Source: Paenibacillus pabuli (GTDB lineage Bacteria; Bacillota; Bacilli; Paenibacillales; Paenibacillaceae). Taken from it: 64,000 bases of DNA. This document shows, piece by piece, positions 55,989 through 64,000 of this stretch. The notes under the pieces are model-generated. The model ran no database searches and was not told where the DNA came from. It saw only the letters and a list, made by a program, of their open reading frames with translations. Within the stretch, counting starts at the first letter, position 1, and every line of letters begins with the position of its first letter. The stretch spans positions 124,001 through 188,000 of the forward strand of contig NZ_JBDOIO010000005.1 in NCBI RefSeq assembly GCF_039831995.1, read 5' to 3'. A program made the position numbers and the translations under genes.

Positions 55989-56360
55989 CTACACCTTTTT
56001 ATCAATAATTATCCCTGTAATCTCCATCATATGAGCCGCAAGATCCAAAATCTTCTCTGGTGGAACTTCTCTGATTATATCCCCTGTCTCCTTATTCAAC
56101 ACCTTAATCATGATGGCTTGAGTCTCTTCATGAACAGAGATTTCGAACGATTTTTGCGGCCCTTGAATAGCTTCAATCGCTTTATTTAATTCGTTTATGG
56201 TCTCTTTCTGACTTTCATTCATCTCGGCAATGCTTGTGAATTGGTTAACTATTGCTTGAGGCATCTGCCCCTGTTCCATAGGAGTAGTTTCTTTCTTAGC
56301 TGAGGCTGGGAACTGATTTTCTCCCTTGCTTACAGAACTGGACGAGTTAATACTACTCAT
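55989..56360 (-). CDS. flaG: FlaG-family flagellar protein
   Basis: 123 residues. After a Ser/Gln-rich N-terminus, the conserved FlaG domain (residues about 60-123) shows SFEISVHEETQAIMIKVLN and DIIREVPPEKILDLAAHMME. FlaG influences filament length in other bacteria. ATG at 56360 lies six bases after AGGAGG; the longer frame to 56633 crosses the hag terminator and is not real. First gene of its operon. Confidence 0.9.
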   Translation of the reverse strand: MSSINSSSSVSKGENQFPASAKKETTPMEQGQMPQAIVNQFTSIAEMNESQKETINELNKAIEAIQGPQKSFEISVHEETQAIMIKVLNKETGDIIREVPPEKILDLAAHMMEITGIIIDKKV

Positions 56361-56422
56361 AACCATCCTCCTAATATTCCAAAGATAAATTATACAATTT
56401 AGTAACTGAGCTGTTATTCTAT

Positions 56423-56449
56423 ATATCGGCAAATTCACAAAAAAATTAA
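56423..56449 (-). promoter_or_regulatory. Sigma-D promoter of the flaG-fliD-fliS-fliT operon
   Basis: Minus strand TTAA (56449-56446), 15-base spacer and a perfect GCCGATAT (56430-56423). Confidence 0.75.
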
Positions 56450-56456
56450 TAAGAAC

Positions 56457-56493
56457 CAAAAAAAAGAGCTCTGCATGAAAGTGCAGAGCTCTA
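56457..56493 (-). terminator. Rho-independent terminator after hag
   Basis: Minus strand AGAGCTCTGCA ... TGCAGAGCTCT followed by TTTTTTT. Confidence 0.93.
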
Positions 56494-56508
56494 AGTTTAA
56501 AGATATAA

Positions 56509-57276
56509 TTAACGAAGCAAGGACAATACGCCTTGTGGTGCAGAATTTGCTTGAGCAAGCATGGATTGGGAAGCTTGCAGCAAGATGTTGTTTTTGGACA
56601 GAGCAACCATCTCTTTAGCCATGTCTGTATCACGAATACGGGATTCGGACGCAGTCAAGTTTTCAACAGTTGTACCCAAGTTGTTGGAAGTGTACTCCAA
56701 ACGGTTTTGAACCGCACCCAGGTTAGAACGTTGTTTAGCAACTGCAGTAATTGCATCACTAACGCTAGAAAGGTTAGTCGCGGAAGACAATCCACTGAAA
56801 CCAGTTGTGGAGACACCAGTGATTGTGATTTGGAAGTTGCTATCATCAGCTTGGACAACAACATCATCTGTGATGTTGATTCCGTTGAAAGTAGTATTAG
56901 TCATGATTGCATCAATTTGCGATCCCAGCTGATTCAACTCGGCATTGATGTTGGATTTGTCGCTATCACTGTAAGTGCCGTTCTCTTTTTGTACATTCAG
57001 TTCTTTCATACGAGTCAGCATGGAGGATACTTCGTTCATTGCGCCCTCAGCTGTTTGTGCGAATGAGATACCGTCTTGAACGTTACGTTGAGCTTGCTCC
57101 AAACCACGGATTTGACCGCGCATTTTTTCGGAGATGGAGAGACCTGCAGCATCGTCAGCTGCACGGTTGATACGCAGACCGGAAGACAATTTCTCCATGT
57201 TTTTGCTTGCTGCTGTGTTGTTCAGACCCATATTACGGTGTGTGTTAACCGCTGGTAAGTTGTGATTGATAATCAT
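56509..57276 (-). CDS. hag: Flagellin
   Basis: Main filament subunit, 255 residues, at the short end of the family: D0/D1 domains with little of D2/D3. N-terminal landmarks are NTHRNMGLNNTAASKNMEKL and SSGLRINRAADDAAGLSISE; C-terminal ones are ESRIRDTDMAKEMV and QASQSMLAQANSAPQGVLSL. A Ser/Thr-rich stretch at about 155-185 (GVSTTGFSGLSSATNLSSV) is a plausible glycosylation target for the island. SD AGGGAGG overlaps a CsrA-type site. Single gene with sigma-D promoter and terminator. Confidence 0.97.
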   Translation of the reverse strand: MIINHNLPAVNTHRNMGLNNTAASKNMEKLSSGLRINRAADDAAGLSISEKMRGQIRGLEQAQRNVQDGISFAQTAEGAMNEVSSMLTRMKELNVQKENGTYSDSDKSNINAELNQLGSQIDAIMTNTTFNGINITDDVVVQADDSNFQITITGVSTTGFSGLSSATNLSSVSDAITAVAKQRSNLGAVQNRLEYTSNNLGTTVENLTASESRIRDTDMAKEMVALSKNNILLQASQSMLAQANSAPQGVLSLLR

Positions 57277-57285
57277 TGTTTATTT

Positions 57286-57292
57286 CCTCCCT
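57286..57292 (-). promoter_or_regulatory. hag Shine-Dalgarno and CsrA-type site 2
   Basis: AGGGAGG contains the GGA of CsrA targets; binding would block initiation. By analogy with B. subtilis BS2. Confidence 0.55.
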
Positions 57293-57308
57293 GAAATGGT
57301 TATATGCC

Positions 57309-57320
57309 CACATCCATGTG
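57309..57320 (-). promoter_or_regulatory. hag leader CsrA-type site 1
   Basis: Minus strand CACATGGATGTG places GGA in the loop of a short stem and matches CsrA consensus ACARGGAUGU closely, as in the B. subtilis hag leader. Confidence 0.65.
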
Positions 57321-57373
57321 GTATTAGCGTCTTCACAGGTCGGCCGCCCTGAAGAATTACCGCCTTAATATAT

Positions 57374-57401
57374 ATATCGACGCCATGCCATAATTTGTTT
57401 A
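57374..57401 (-). promoter_or_regulatory. Sigma-D promoter of hag
   Basis: Minus strand TAAA (57401-57398), 16-base spacer and GTCGATAT (57381-57374), seven of eight to GCCGATAT. Confidence 0.8.
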
Positions 57402-57465
57402 TAGCCATTTCAACTTTTTTTCTATTTTATATCATCATTTTTAGGAGTGAATTATCTTCTAAACA

Positions 57466-57699
57466 CTATTCAGTTATTCTCCCAAGTCCTTTCATCGTTT
57501 TTTGCAATGTCTCCAGATTCATCGCCGCATTTTGATTGTTTTGCTCGATCGCGTCGAGAACTTCTTTGCGATAGATATCAATTTCCCTTGGAGCTGCTAT
57601 ACCAAGCTTCACATTCTCTCCATCTACAGATAGCACGGTCAGTACGATATCCTCTGAAATGACAATGGATTCACCTTTTTTGCGTGTAAGTACCAGCAT
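57466..57699 (-). CDS. csrA: Carbon storage regulator CsrA
   Basis: 77-residue RNA-binding translational repressor. The N-terminus MLVLTRKKGESIVI and the IAAPREIDIYRKEV segment, which includes the RNA-contacting Arg, are conserved. It is longer than E. coli CsrA, as usual in Gram-positives. It overlaps the fliW stop by one base, and the hag leader downstream carries two matching sites. Confidence 0.97.
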   Translation of the reverse strand: MLVLTRKKGESIVISEDIVLTVLSVDGENVKLGIAAPREIDIYRKEVLDAIEQNNQNAAMNLETLQKTMKGLGRITE

Positions 57700-58148
57700 T
57701 AGATGTCACCATCCTTATTAGAAGAATCTTCTTCTCTCCATAGTGCATGTTTCGTTTTGTATTCTGTATTTTGAAGTACAATTTGTTTGCCCCATTTTTT
57801 TTGTTTATTGAACACAATTGGAGCCAGCAGGTTTGCTGTGGCATTTCGAATGTCATCATGTAAAGTGACAATACAACGGACCTCCACATCACCTGGATCT
57901 GTTACGCCAAGATCTTCTACGTTTTCAGGAGAAAGTTCAAACTCATAATCCGGATGAAAATCGAATGGATTTACGGTTACAAAGGCCACAGCCGGTTCTT
58001 CAACGGAACTAAAGAGACTGAACACTTCATCATGCTGCTGCAAATCAAAGGATTTCAGTTCTTCAAAACCAGGGATTCCTTTATGAAAGGCATATGTTTC
58101 TTTTACCATCTGTTCTTCAGTAGTATTCATATCATTGTGTTGAGTCAT
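57699..58148 (-). CDS. fliW: Flagellar assembly factor FliW
   Basis: 149-residue antagonist of CsrA that is released when flagellin accumulates. Landmarks are FHKGIPGFEELKSFDLQQHD and VTVNPFDFHPDYEFEL, then CIVTLHDDIRNATANLLAPI. ATG at 58148 lies nine bases after GGGAGG; the ATG at 58157 abuts it. It is separated from flgL by a terminator-like hairpin, so it may depend on read-through. Confidence 0.93.
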   Translation of the reverse strand: MTQHNDMNTTEEQMVKETYAFHKGIPGFEELKSFDLQQHDEVFSLFSSVEEPAVAFVTVNPFDFHPDYEFELSPENVEDLGVTDPGDVEVRCIVTLHDDIRNATANLLAPIVFNKQKKWGKQIVLQNTEYKTKHALWREEDSSNKDGDI

Positions 58149-58170
58149 TTTGTTCATCCTCCCAATTAGT

Positions 58171-58206
58171 AAAAAAAGCTACGGACTGTTCTCTGTCCAT
58201 AGCTTA
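58171..58206 (-). terminator. Terminator after flgL
   Basis: Minus strand AGCTATGGAC-agagaaca-GTCCGTAGCT followed by TTTTTTT; one G-U pair in the stem. Confidence 0.85.
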
Positions 58207-58233
58207 CTGTGTATCCTGGATTAAAATCAATTA

Positions 58234-59142
58234 TTACCTCATAAAGTCCATAAGAGATGGCTGCATGATCTGAGCAGAAGATTTAAGCGCTGCTTCATAG
58301 ATCGTCTGTGCAGAAGTAGCCTGTATCATAAGACTAGCCACATCTGCATCCTCTGTTTTCGATTGAAGAGTAGTAAAGTTTAGGTCCTGATCTTGCAAAC
58401 GATTTTGAACCAATTCAATCCGGTTGGTACGTGCGCCAACCTCTGAAAGTGAAGCTTGCATTTTGGTTGAACGGGATTCAATGTTTTGCAGTTGCTGTTG
58501 AACTCCAGCTTGATCTCCACTGTTTAATGCAGCAGAAAGATTATCGATGATTCTAAATATATTATCCGTATCACCTTTATTACCGAAGAAATCTGCCCCC
58601 GAGGTGTTAATTTGGAAAGTGACCTGTTCACTAATAGAGTAAAGAACTCCTTTGGTATCTGTCTCCACGTCCGCATAGTCGGTTACTGTTCCCGATAATT
58701 CATATGGTTGTTTATCGTAGGTTTGACCGTTAAAAATATACTTCCCGCGGATTTGAGTATTCCCAATATCCACAAGATGTTTCTTCAATTCCTCTACTTC
58801 CAGATTAACAGCTTCAAGATCAGAGTCCGACAAGGTTCCGTTGGAACCTTGCACTGCCAGTTCTTTCAACCTTTTCGCTACATCCAATGCTTGCTGCATA
58901 TTCGAATCGGTCGCATCCAACCAGCTTACTGCTGCATCCGTGTTGGATTGATACTGCTCATTGGCCGCCAGCTCTGCACGGTAACGGAGCGCGTAAGTTA
59001 CACCAACAGGATCATCTGATGGTTTATTGATTTTACGACCGGTAGAAATCTGATTGGACATCGTGTCCATTCGATTCAGGTTGCGGTTCAGGTTGCTAAG
59101 CATCTGAGTGCTCATCATGCCTGAGGTTACGCGAATAGCCAT
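58234..59142 (-). CDS. flgL: Hook-filament junction protein FlgL
   Basis: 302 residues (HAP3). The N-terminus AIRVTSGMMSTQMLSNLNRN and SNQISTGRKINKPSDDPVGV and C-terminus SLMIQATSAQTIYEAALKSS match flagellin-like FlgL. It is 23 bases after flgK. The yviE gene found downstream in B. subtilis is absent here. Confidence 0.95.
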   Translation of the reverse strand: MAIRVTSGMMSTQMLSNLNRNLNRMDTMSNQISTGRKINKPSDDPVGVTYALRYRAELAANEQYQSNTDAAVSWLDATDSNMQQALDVAKRLKELAVQGSNGTLSDSDLEAVNLEVEELKKHLVDIGNTQIRGKYIFNGQTYDKQPYELSGTVTDYADVETDTKGVLYSISEQVTFQINTSGADFFGNKGDTDNIFRIIDNLSAALNSGDQAGVQQQLQNIESRSTKMQASLSEVGARTNRIELVQNRLQDQDLNFTTLQSKTEDADVASLMIQATSAQTIYEAALKSSAQIMQPSLMDFMR

Positions 59143-59165
59143 TATTAGTTACTCCTCTCTATGTC

Positions 59166-60728
59166 TTAGCGACCGACTACACCAGTGCTGTTAATGAGTT
59201 TGTTTAGTAGCTCATCGTAGGCAGTCATGAAACGTGCTGCTGCACTATACGCGTGCTGGAATTTGATCAAGTTACTCATCTCTTCATCGAGAGATACGCC
59301 GCTTACAGATTGACGATTCAAGTCAACCTGCTCCGTGAGGAGTTGAGCATTTTGCGCCTGACGGTTAGCTTCTTGGGTCTGGACACCAAGTTGTCCTACA
59401 ATTGCTCCAAAAAAGTCGTCCACCGTGGTTGGTTTGGACAGTCCAGTACCAAAATCAAATTTTACATCTTTTAACCCAGCCAAAGCCAGCGCCAAGCTGT
59501 TATTTCCCAGTACTACACTTTCACCTGTACCTGTTCCGGTCGTACGCATCGAAGTTGCGATGTTATTCGGATCATTTTGGATATCTGTACTTAATGTAAT
59601 ATTCCCAGCCGTAATCGTTCCTGAACCGTCTTTGGTTGTAAAGAAGTCTCCACCTGCTGTTGGCGTATTTCCACTAAGCGTATAACCCAGTTTGTGCAGT
59701 CCATTAATCCCTTGAACTGTGACTTTCAAATCTGATGTTAACGTTCTATTGTTATTGGCATCGGAATAGGTGATATTGTTGAACACCGTGCCGCTAGGCA
59801 ATACGGATCCAGCAGGAATGGTAATTTCAATATCTCCGGTTGCGAGTGTGTTTGCCAGTTGATTAATCTGGTTGCGATAGTCTGCTACATATTGATCACG
59901 GGAATGGATCATTCCGTAGACTTCGCCACCCGTTAGCGTACCCGCTTGATAGGCGTTCTCCAGAATATCAGCCGTGACAGGAACAACTGCTGCTCCGGTA
60001 ACTGCTACTTGGCCTGCAATCGTTACCTGGTAGCCACTATCCAGTTCTGTTATCTGAACGCCAGCAATCTTGGAGAGCTGGTCTACTGCATAATCGCGTT
60101 GGTCACGCAAATCATTGGCATTATCTCCAAGCTGCTCCACTTTTACAATGTTGTTATTCAGATCCGCGATGGACTGCAGATATGAATTAATTTCGGTTGT
60201 TTTTAATGAAACGTTGTTGGTCAGATCGTTAGTCAGTGCATCCAATTGGAGACTGATCTGATTCAAACCATCTGTTAGCGCTAACGTTGTTTCCTTCACG
60301 ATCTTGCGGTTGGTAACATCCTGTGGATCTTGGCTCAGATCGGACCATGAGTTCCAAAAGTTGTTCAGAACGGTTCGAATCCCCGTATCCGAGGGCTCAT
60401 TCATAATCGTCTCGAGCTTTTCCAGTGTACTGTTCCGGACGGTCCATCCTCCGAGTGACGTATTTTCATTACGGAACTGACCATCAAGAAAAGATTCACG
60501 CACACGCATAATGGAGTTAAACTCAACCCCTGTTCCAAGCTGGCCTGGAGATGTCGTGCGATAAAATGCCACAGCATCAATCGGATCTGCCGCAGTCATA
60601 TTGACGACTTGACGTGAATAACCCGGTGTATTTGCATTGGCAACGTTATGTCCTGTGGTGTTCAAAGCGGCGGTTTGCGTAATTAAACTGCGTTTGGCCG
60701 TTTCAATTGAATGGAATGTTGAAGCCAT
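59166..60728 (-). CDS. flgK: Hook-filament junction protein FlgK
   Basis: 520 residues (HAP1). Landmarks are TAALNTTGHNVANANTPGYS at the N-terminus and VSGVSLDEEMSNLIKFQHAY at the C-terminus, with a variable Ser/Thr-rich middle. It lies 18 bases after flgN, its probable chaperone gene. Confidence 0.96.
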   Translation of the reverse strand: MASTFHSIETAKRSLITQTAALNTTGHNVANANTPGYSRQVVNMTAADPIDAVAFYRTTSPGQLGTGVEFNSIMRVRESFLDGQFRNENTSLGGWTVRNSTLEKLETIMNEPSDTGIRTVLNNFWNSWSDLSQDPQDVTNRKIVKETTLALTDGLNQISLQLDALTNDLTNNVSLKTTEINSYLQSIADLNNNIVKVEQLGDNANDLRDQRDYAVDQLSKIAGVQITELDSGYQVTIAGQVAVTGAAVVPVTADILENAYQAGTLTGGEVYGMIHSRDQYVADYRNQINQLANTLATGDIEITIPAGSVLPSGTVFNNITYSDANNNRTLTSDLKVTVQGINGLHKLGYTLSGNTPTAGGDFFTTKDGSGTITAGNITLSTDIQNDPNNIATSMRTTGTGTGESVVLGNNSLALALAGLKDVKFDFGTGLSKPTTVDDFFGAIVGQLGVQTQEANRQAQNAQLLTEQVDLNRQSVSGVSLDEEMSNLIKFQHAYSAAARFMTAYDELLNKLINSTGVVGR

Positions 60729-60746
60729 GTTGTTTATCCCCCATTA

Positions 60747-61247
60747 TTAAGCCCGAGTATCAAAGAGTCCGGAGCGAGCCATACCGTAAGGCTTCTCTGA
60801 AGGATTCTGATATGTGGCCTCTGATTCAGAATGAAATGACATTGTCTCAATAAAAAAGTCGATGTACGACAGTGACTGCTGGATCAGCTGTTGGTTGGCT
60901 TCGTTAAGAAACTTCACCTTTTGCAGCACATCCGTTAATGAGGTTTGAGCTTGTAGAAGCCTCTTCTTCTCGGAAGCATCAAAAACAAGTCTCATTAACT
61001 CACTGATCGTTAGATTCAGTTTCGACTTGATGCCACGTTCCTCCAGGAACTGATGGACCTCCTGAAGTCTCTGCTGCTCGATCAATTCAATTCTTTTAGC
61101 CAATTTGGATTCTTGATTGATCAGAGCAATCAGTGTCTCGACTTTGTTGGCAACAACAGCTTCCTTCTTTTGTTCTCCCAATACCAGCATATCCTCATGT
61201 GCGACCTGCAGCTGTTCAAGTACATCGATTATTGATTCAATCGCCAT
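60747..61247 (-). CDS. flgN: FlgN-family export chaperone
   Basis: 166 residues, largely helical (IDVLEQLQVAHEDMLVLGEQ; LLQAQTSLTDVLQKVKFLNE), which fits FlgN, chaperone of FlgK and FlgL. AGGAGG precedes the ATG. It follows flgM after eight bases. Confidence 0.88.
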   Translation of the reverse strand: MAIESIIDVLEQLQVAHEDMLVLGEQKKEAVVANKVETLIALINQESKLAKRIELIEQQRLQEVHQFLEERGIKSKLNLTISELMRLVFDASEKKRLLQAQTSLTDVLQKVKFLNEANQQLIQQSLSYIDFFIETMSFHSESEATYQNPSEKPYGMARSGLFDTRA

Positions 61248-61255
61248 GTGTCCTC

Positions 61256-61540
61256 CTATTGATTAGGGAAGTTCTTAAAGTATGGAGCGAGCTTCTCAGC
61301 GAGCTTCTGGCTGTCTACTTGATACGTTCCCGAATTTACCTGTTCCTTCAATTCCTGAATGCGCTGCGTACGTGCTGCATCCTGTGTACGACTTTGATCT
61401 TCAAGCATCTTCATCGCCTCCGGAGAAATGGATACTTCGTCCTTACGGCGGCTTTTCTTAGCGTCAGCCTGCTGATTGGATTCAATGTTCCTTTGGTAGG
61501 AATTAATAGCACCAATTCTATTCGGTTCATTGATTTTCAT
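61256..61540 (-). CDS. flgM: Anti-sigma-D factor FlgM
   Basis: 94 residues. The C-terminal sigma-binding helices EVSISPEAMKMLEDQ and IQELKEQVNSGTYQVDSQKL are recognisable; the N-terminus (MKINEPNRIGAIN) is typical. It holds sigma-D until the hook is complete and is then exported. First gene of the flgM-N-K-L operon. No clear promoter other than the overlapping candidate near the yvyF terminator. Confidence 0.94.
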   Translation of the reverse strand: MKINEPNRIGAINSYQRNIESNQQADAKKSRRKDEVSISPEAMKMLEDQSRTQDAARTQRIQELKEQVNSGTYQVDSQKLAEKLAPYFKNFPNQ

Positions 61541-61602
61541 ACGAACTACACTTCCTTCGCCTTTGGATTTTTACATTATCTTGATCATAGCGAACAATTC
61601 GG

Positions 61603-61642
61603 ATAATAAAAAAAACCGATAATCTTTAATAAGTTTATCGGT
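61603..61642 (-). terminator. Rho-independent terminator after yvyF
   Basis: Minus strand ACCGATAA ... TTATCGGT followed by TTTTTTTATT. The left arm also resembles a sigma-D -10. Confidence 0.85.
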
Positions 61643-61691
61643 ACGTTCTAAAACATTTGTTATAGCAGGAACTGCATTTAAGCCCTCGTTC

Positions 61692-62099
61692 CTATGAATC
61701 CCGCAGTTTGTCGACAGCATTGTAGGCTCGTCCGCCTATATTGCCGTTATCCTTCTGACCTACCTCACGTGCGGCTCCAGCCAAGTCCTTCGTTAAGCGA
61801 TTACGGCACGAGTCACACATATGTCCTTCACGGATTAACGTTCCGCATACTTCACAAGGATACATCATATTCGGGGCGTTTTCGATGGAAATCCGTCCCT
61901 CCCGGATGAACTTGGTGATCTGCTTAATGGAGATCTCCGTTGCATCAGATAGTTCCTGTATGTTAGTGCCTTTATTTTCCCGCAAATAATCTACGCAAGT
62001 CTGGTATTCCTGTTCAATTTCCTTGATGCAATTCGAGCATACATCTCGAAAATTCAATGCATATAACCTACCACAGCGAGGACAATTACCCAAATTCAT
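61692..62099 (-). CDS. yvyF: YvyF/TIGR03826 flagellar operon zinc protein
   Basis: 135 residues. Zinc-ribbon N-terminus (CPRCGRLYALNFRDVCSNCI), an HTH-like middle (DATEISIKQITKFIREGRIS) and a second Cys cluster (CEVCGTLIREGHMCDSC). The family is found beside flgM and has been proposed as a flagellar regulator; function is not established. ATG at 62099 follows GAGAGGGG. Confidence 0.9.
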   Translation of the reverse strand: MNLGNCPRCGRLYALNFRDVCSNCIKEIEQEYQTCVDYLRENKGTNIQELSDATEISIKQITKFIREGRISIENAPNMMYPCEVCGTLIREGHMCDSCRNRLTKDLAGAAREVGQKDNGNIGGRAYNAVDKLRDS

Positions 62100-62358
62100 C
62101 GCTCAAACGCCCCTCTCAAACTTCCTCAATCCGATGGATAATACCTATACATTACCTTATTTTCTCACATCAAGTCCATAGTCTATTTGCGCACCAAGAG
62201 GACAAATAATGCGTACATACGCAAAATTTTGGATGTTGTTTTATGGTTATCATTAAAGAATTCTTATCCTTTCCTCATTGTGAAAAGATTTAATTCTTTG
62301 ATCTCATCATAATCTATCACATCATATCCATTCAAATTACCATATTATTAAAACTTTT

Positions 62359-63393
62359 CTATGATCGAGCTAGAGTTAGAGTATAGATCTCTATTGGAAT
62401 ATCACTTGAAACAGCTGCATATAAAATAACCCTTCCGCAGGCGTCCAGCGTGCTGCCCGTTGTATAAATATCATCGATTAATAGCAATTGAAGTGGACAA
62501 GCGTGCCCTCTAGCAGTTTTAAGTCCTGCTTCGCCTATGTAGAAGTCTCTCAAAATGTCCATCGCGTCTGAGCCTATTAAAAAAGCTTCCTTCATCGTCT
62601 CAATCCGTTCGCCACGTGTCTTGAAGCTCTGCTTCCTGGTGTTGATCCGGCGCTGCAGCAGATCAACTACAGGTAGACGGCAGGCTGCGGCGAGTCCGGT
62701 AGCGAGCCGCTCGGCCTGGTTGAAGCCGCGCTCGGCAAGGCGCTCGTTGCTGACGGGGACGTAAGTTACCGCATCAGGCCGCCATCGCGGCTTTGGGGTT
62801 TGGAGCAGCGACTGCGGATTGCGAGTCACTGCTTGAGGGTTGGCGCGCACGGCTGCTGATGCGAGCGCACTTGGTGGCTGAACGCGCGCGTAAGTTGATG
62901 CGCGCGGACTCGGTGGATGGAATCCGGCATCCACCGGAGGTAAAGCAAAGGTGGCGGGATGAGCCACGGAAGCTTGGGTTTCTTTTGCCGCTATCAAACT
63001 CAGTTCTTCACTCATGGCTTGAAAGCCTTGAATGAGAAGCGACGTTAACAGCGGTGCGTAGCGTTCGTGACCCCTGAATTTGTACATGCTGATCCATTCT
63101 TTCATGAGAGCATTGTATTGGACGGCACTGCGGTTACAGATGAACGAACGGTTTGCCATATGTGGGCGGCTGCAGTCCGGACAACCGATGGCCCGGCCAC
63201 AGCGCTGACAGCGGATGGAGCGAATCCAAGGAATCTGCTGAGCGCAGCGTGTACAAATCCCTGGGTAGGTTGGAGATAGTACGGCACGGGTGCCACAGGT
63301 CAGGCAGGTTGCCCCAGGCGGGGCAAACAGGTTATGTAGGCGATGGGTCAATTGGTGAACAAAGTCAGTTATGTCGGTAAGCCGATTAAACAT
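62359..63393 (-). CDS. comFC: ComF-family phosphoribosyltransferase-like competence protein with insert
   Basis: 344 residues, about 100 longer than usual. N-terminal zinc ribbons (CLTCGTRAV, CTRC, CQRCGRAIGCPDC) precede the PRTase region, with PRPP loop LLLIDDIYTTGSTLDACG near residue 305 and RLAERGFNQAERLATGLAAA. Residues about 138-206 form a Pro/Ala/Arg-rich insert with no match to the family core. ComFC is needed for natural transformation in B. subtilis. GGAGG lies ten bases before ATG. It lies 30 bases after comFA; comFB is absent. Confidence 0.88.
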   Translation of the reverse strand: MFNRLTDITDFVHQLTHRLHNLFAPPGATCLTCGTRAVLSPTYPGICTRCAQQIPWIRSIRCQRCGRAIGCPDCSRPHMANRSFICNRSAVQYNALMKEWISMYKFRGHERYAPLLTSLLIQGFQAMSEELSLIAAKETQASVAHPATFALPPVDAGFHPPSPRASTYARVQPPSALASAAVRANPQAVTRNPQSLLQTPKPRWRPDAVTYVPVSNERLAERGFNQAERLATGLAAACRLPVVDLLQRRINTRKQSFKTRGERIETMKEAFLIGSDAMDILRDFYIGEAGLKTARGHACPLQLLLIDDIYTTGSTLDACGRVILYAAVSSDIPIEIYTLTLARS

Positions 63394-63423
63394 GATGCCA
63401 GCACCTCCTTGAATGGAGTGAAT

Positions 63424-64000
63424 TTAAGATTGGTTCTGCGGGTGCAGGTAGCCTTTGCGATGGGCAATGGTATTCATTTTCCGGATCTGTGCCACTGCCT
63501 TGGCCTGAGAACGGGTGCGCCGGGAGGATGCAAAGACGACTCTGCCTGCCGGATCATCCATGGAACGCCCTGCTCTGCCCGCCATCTGTACCAGTGAAGC
63601 CTCATCGAAGAGTCCATTATCTGCATCCAAAATAAATACATCGCTGCGTGGAATGGTCACCCCCCGCTCCAGAATGGTGGTAGTCACCAACAGACGGATT
63701 TCTCGCTCGCGGAATGCCATGACTTTACTCGCCCGGTCCGTATCTTGGGATGATGTCCCTTGGATATGGATCTGGGGGAAGATGCGCCGCATCAGGTTAA
63801 CAAATGCCTCAATCTGAGCAATACGCGTTACGAATACAAACACCTGAGCATCACGCTGCAAGGAGGTTTGGATGCTGTTCTTCAGGGCAGCGGGCAGGCT
63901 CCGCTTTTTGATACATTCTGCAACGATCGGCATCTTGATCAACTGCGGCACAGGTAAGGGATAACGGTGAAAGCGTACAGGCACCCTCGCATGAGCGAGT
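63424..64000 (-). CDS. comFA: ComFA competence helicase, 5'-truncated by window edge
   Basis: Only the last 192 residues are present; the frame stays open to 64000 and the GTG at 63984 is internal. Helicase C-terminal motifs are visible: FVFVTRIAQIEAFVNLMRRI, VTTTILERGVTIPRSDVFIL and QMAGRAGRSMDDPAGRVVF. ComFA is the DEAD-box ATPase that helps pull single-stranded DNA into the cytoplasm. It overlies comFC in the usual operon order. Confidence 0.9.
   Translation of the reverse strand, partial: LAHARVPVRFHRYPLPVPQLIKMPIVAECIKKRSLPAALKNSIQTSLQRDAQVFVFVTRIAQIEAFVNLMRRIFPQIHIQGTSSQDTDRASKVMAFREREIRLLVTTTILERGVTIPRSDVFILDADNGLFDEASLVQMAGRAGRSMDDPAGRVVFASSRRTRSQAKAVAQIRKMNTIAHRKGYLHPQNQS

Noticed and set aside
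55989..56633. Long version of FlaG starting inside hag
   Set aside because: The extra 91 residues read through the hag terminator and 3' end; the ATG at 56360 has the ribosome site.
1..64000. CRISPR arrays, tRNA or rRNA genes, insertion sequences, prophage
   Set aside because: No regularly spaced repeats, no cloverleaf or rRNA landmarks, and no transposase, integrase or phage protein seen on either strand.

Overview
The window reads as a chromosomal segment of a motile, spore-forming-type Firmicute, most likely Paenibacillus or a close relative. The protein families look Paenibacillaceae-like. The gene order comFA-comFC-yvyF-flgM-flgN-flgK-flgL-fliW-csrA-hag-flaG-fliD-fliS-fliT ... hpf-secA-prfB-yvjA ... 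ftsE-ftsX-(M23)-ctpB-minJ follows the known Bacillus subtilis backbone, with extra blocks inserted. This is inference from family recognition; no database was searched. No rRNA, tRNA, CRISPR array, insertion sequence or prophage was seen.

Layout: 1-4311 holds an HscC-type Hsp70 and a truncated J-domain/TPR protein (minus strand). 4661-10155 holds an LnrLMN-like ABC exporter divergent from an LnrJK-like two-component system. 10215-17955 is a division and cell-wall block: minJ, ctpB, an M23 endopeptidase with coiled coil, ftsX and ftsE on minus, and a VanW-family protein on plus, with a consensus WalR box between ftsE and the VanW gene. 18038-21773 has an MFS exporter and a bactofilin pair with its MerR-like partner (yhbD-bacE-bacF type). 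22072-24752 has an esterase, then an HD-GYP protein with a substituted HD motif coupled to a small protein resembling the RNA polymerase alpha C-terminal domain.

24969-33907 is a complete arginine operon transcribed argC-J-B-D-F-G-H. Its promoter has an ArgR/AhrC-like box over the -10, and two copies of a hairpin repeat lie in the argJ-argB and argB-argD gaps. 34239-42617 holds cardiolipin synthase, a YitT-family protein, prfB with its programmed +1 frameshift, secA, hpf and a cold-shock gene.

42842-53609 is a visibly more AT-rich ten-gene island that looks like a sugar (nonulosonate-type) biosynthesis and flagellin glycosylation locus: a Maf-like transferase, a 4,6-dehydratase, an aldo/keto reductase, two SDR reductases, a SpsF-type cytidylyltransferase, a NeuB-family synthase, a GNAT acetyltransferase, an epimerase and a glycosyltransferase-methyltransferase fusion. 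It lacks a recognisable PLP aminotransferase and a NeuC/PseG-type hydrolase. 53739-62099 is the late flagellar block, including the FliW-CsrA-Hag circuit with CsrA-type sites in the hag leader. 62359-64000 holds competence genes comFC, with an unusual low-complexity insert, and the 3' end of comFA.
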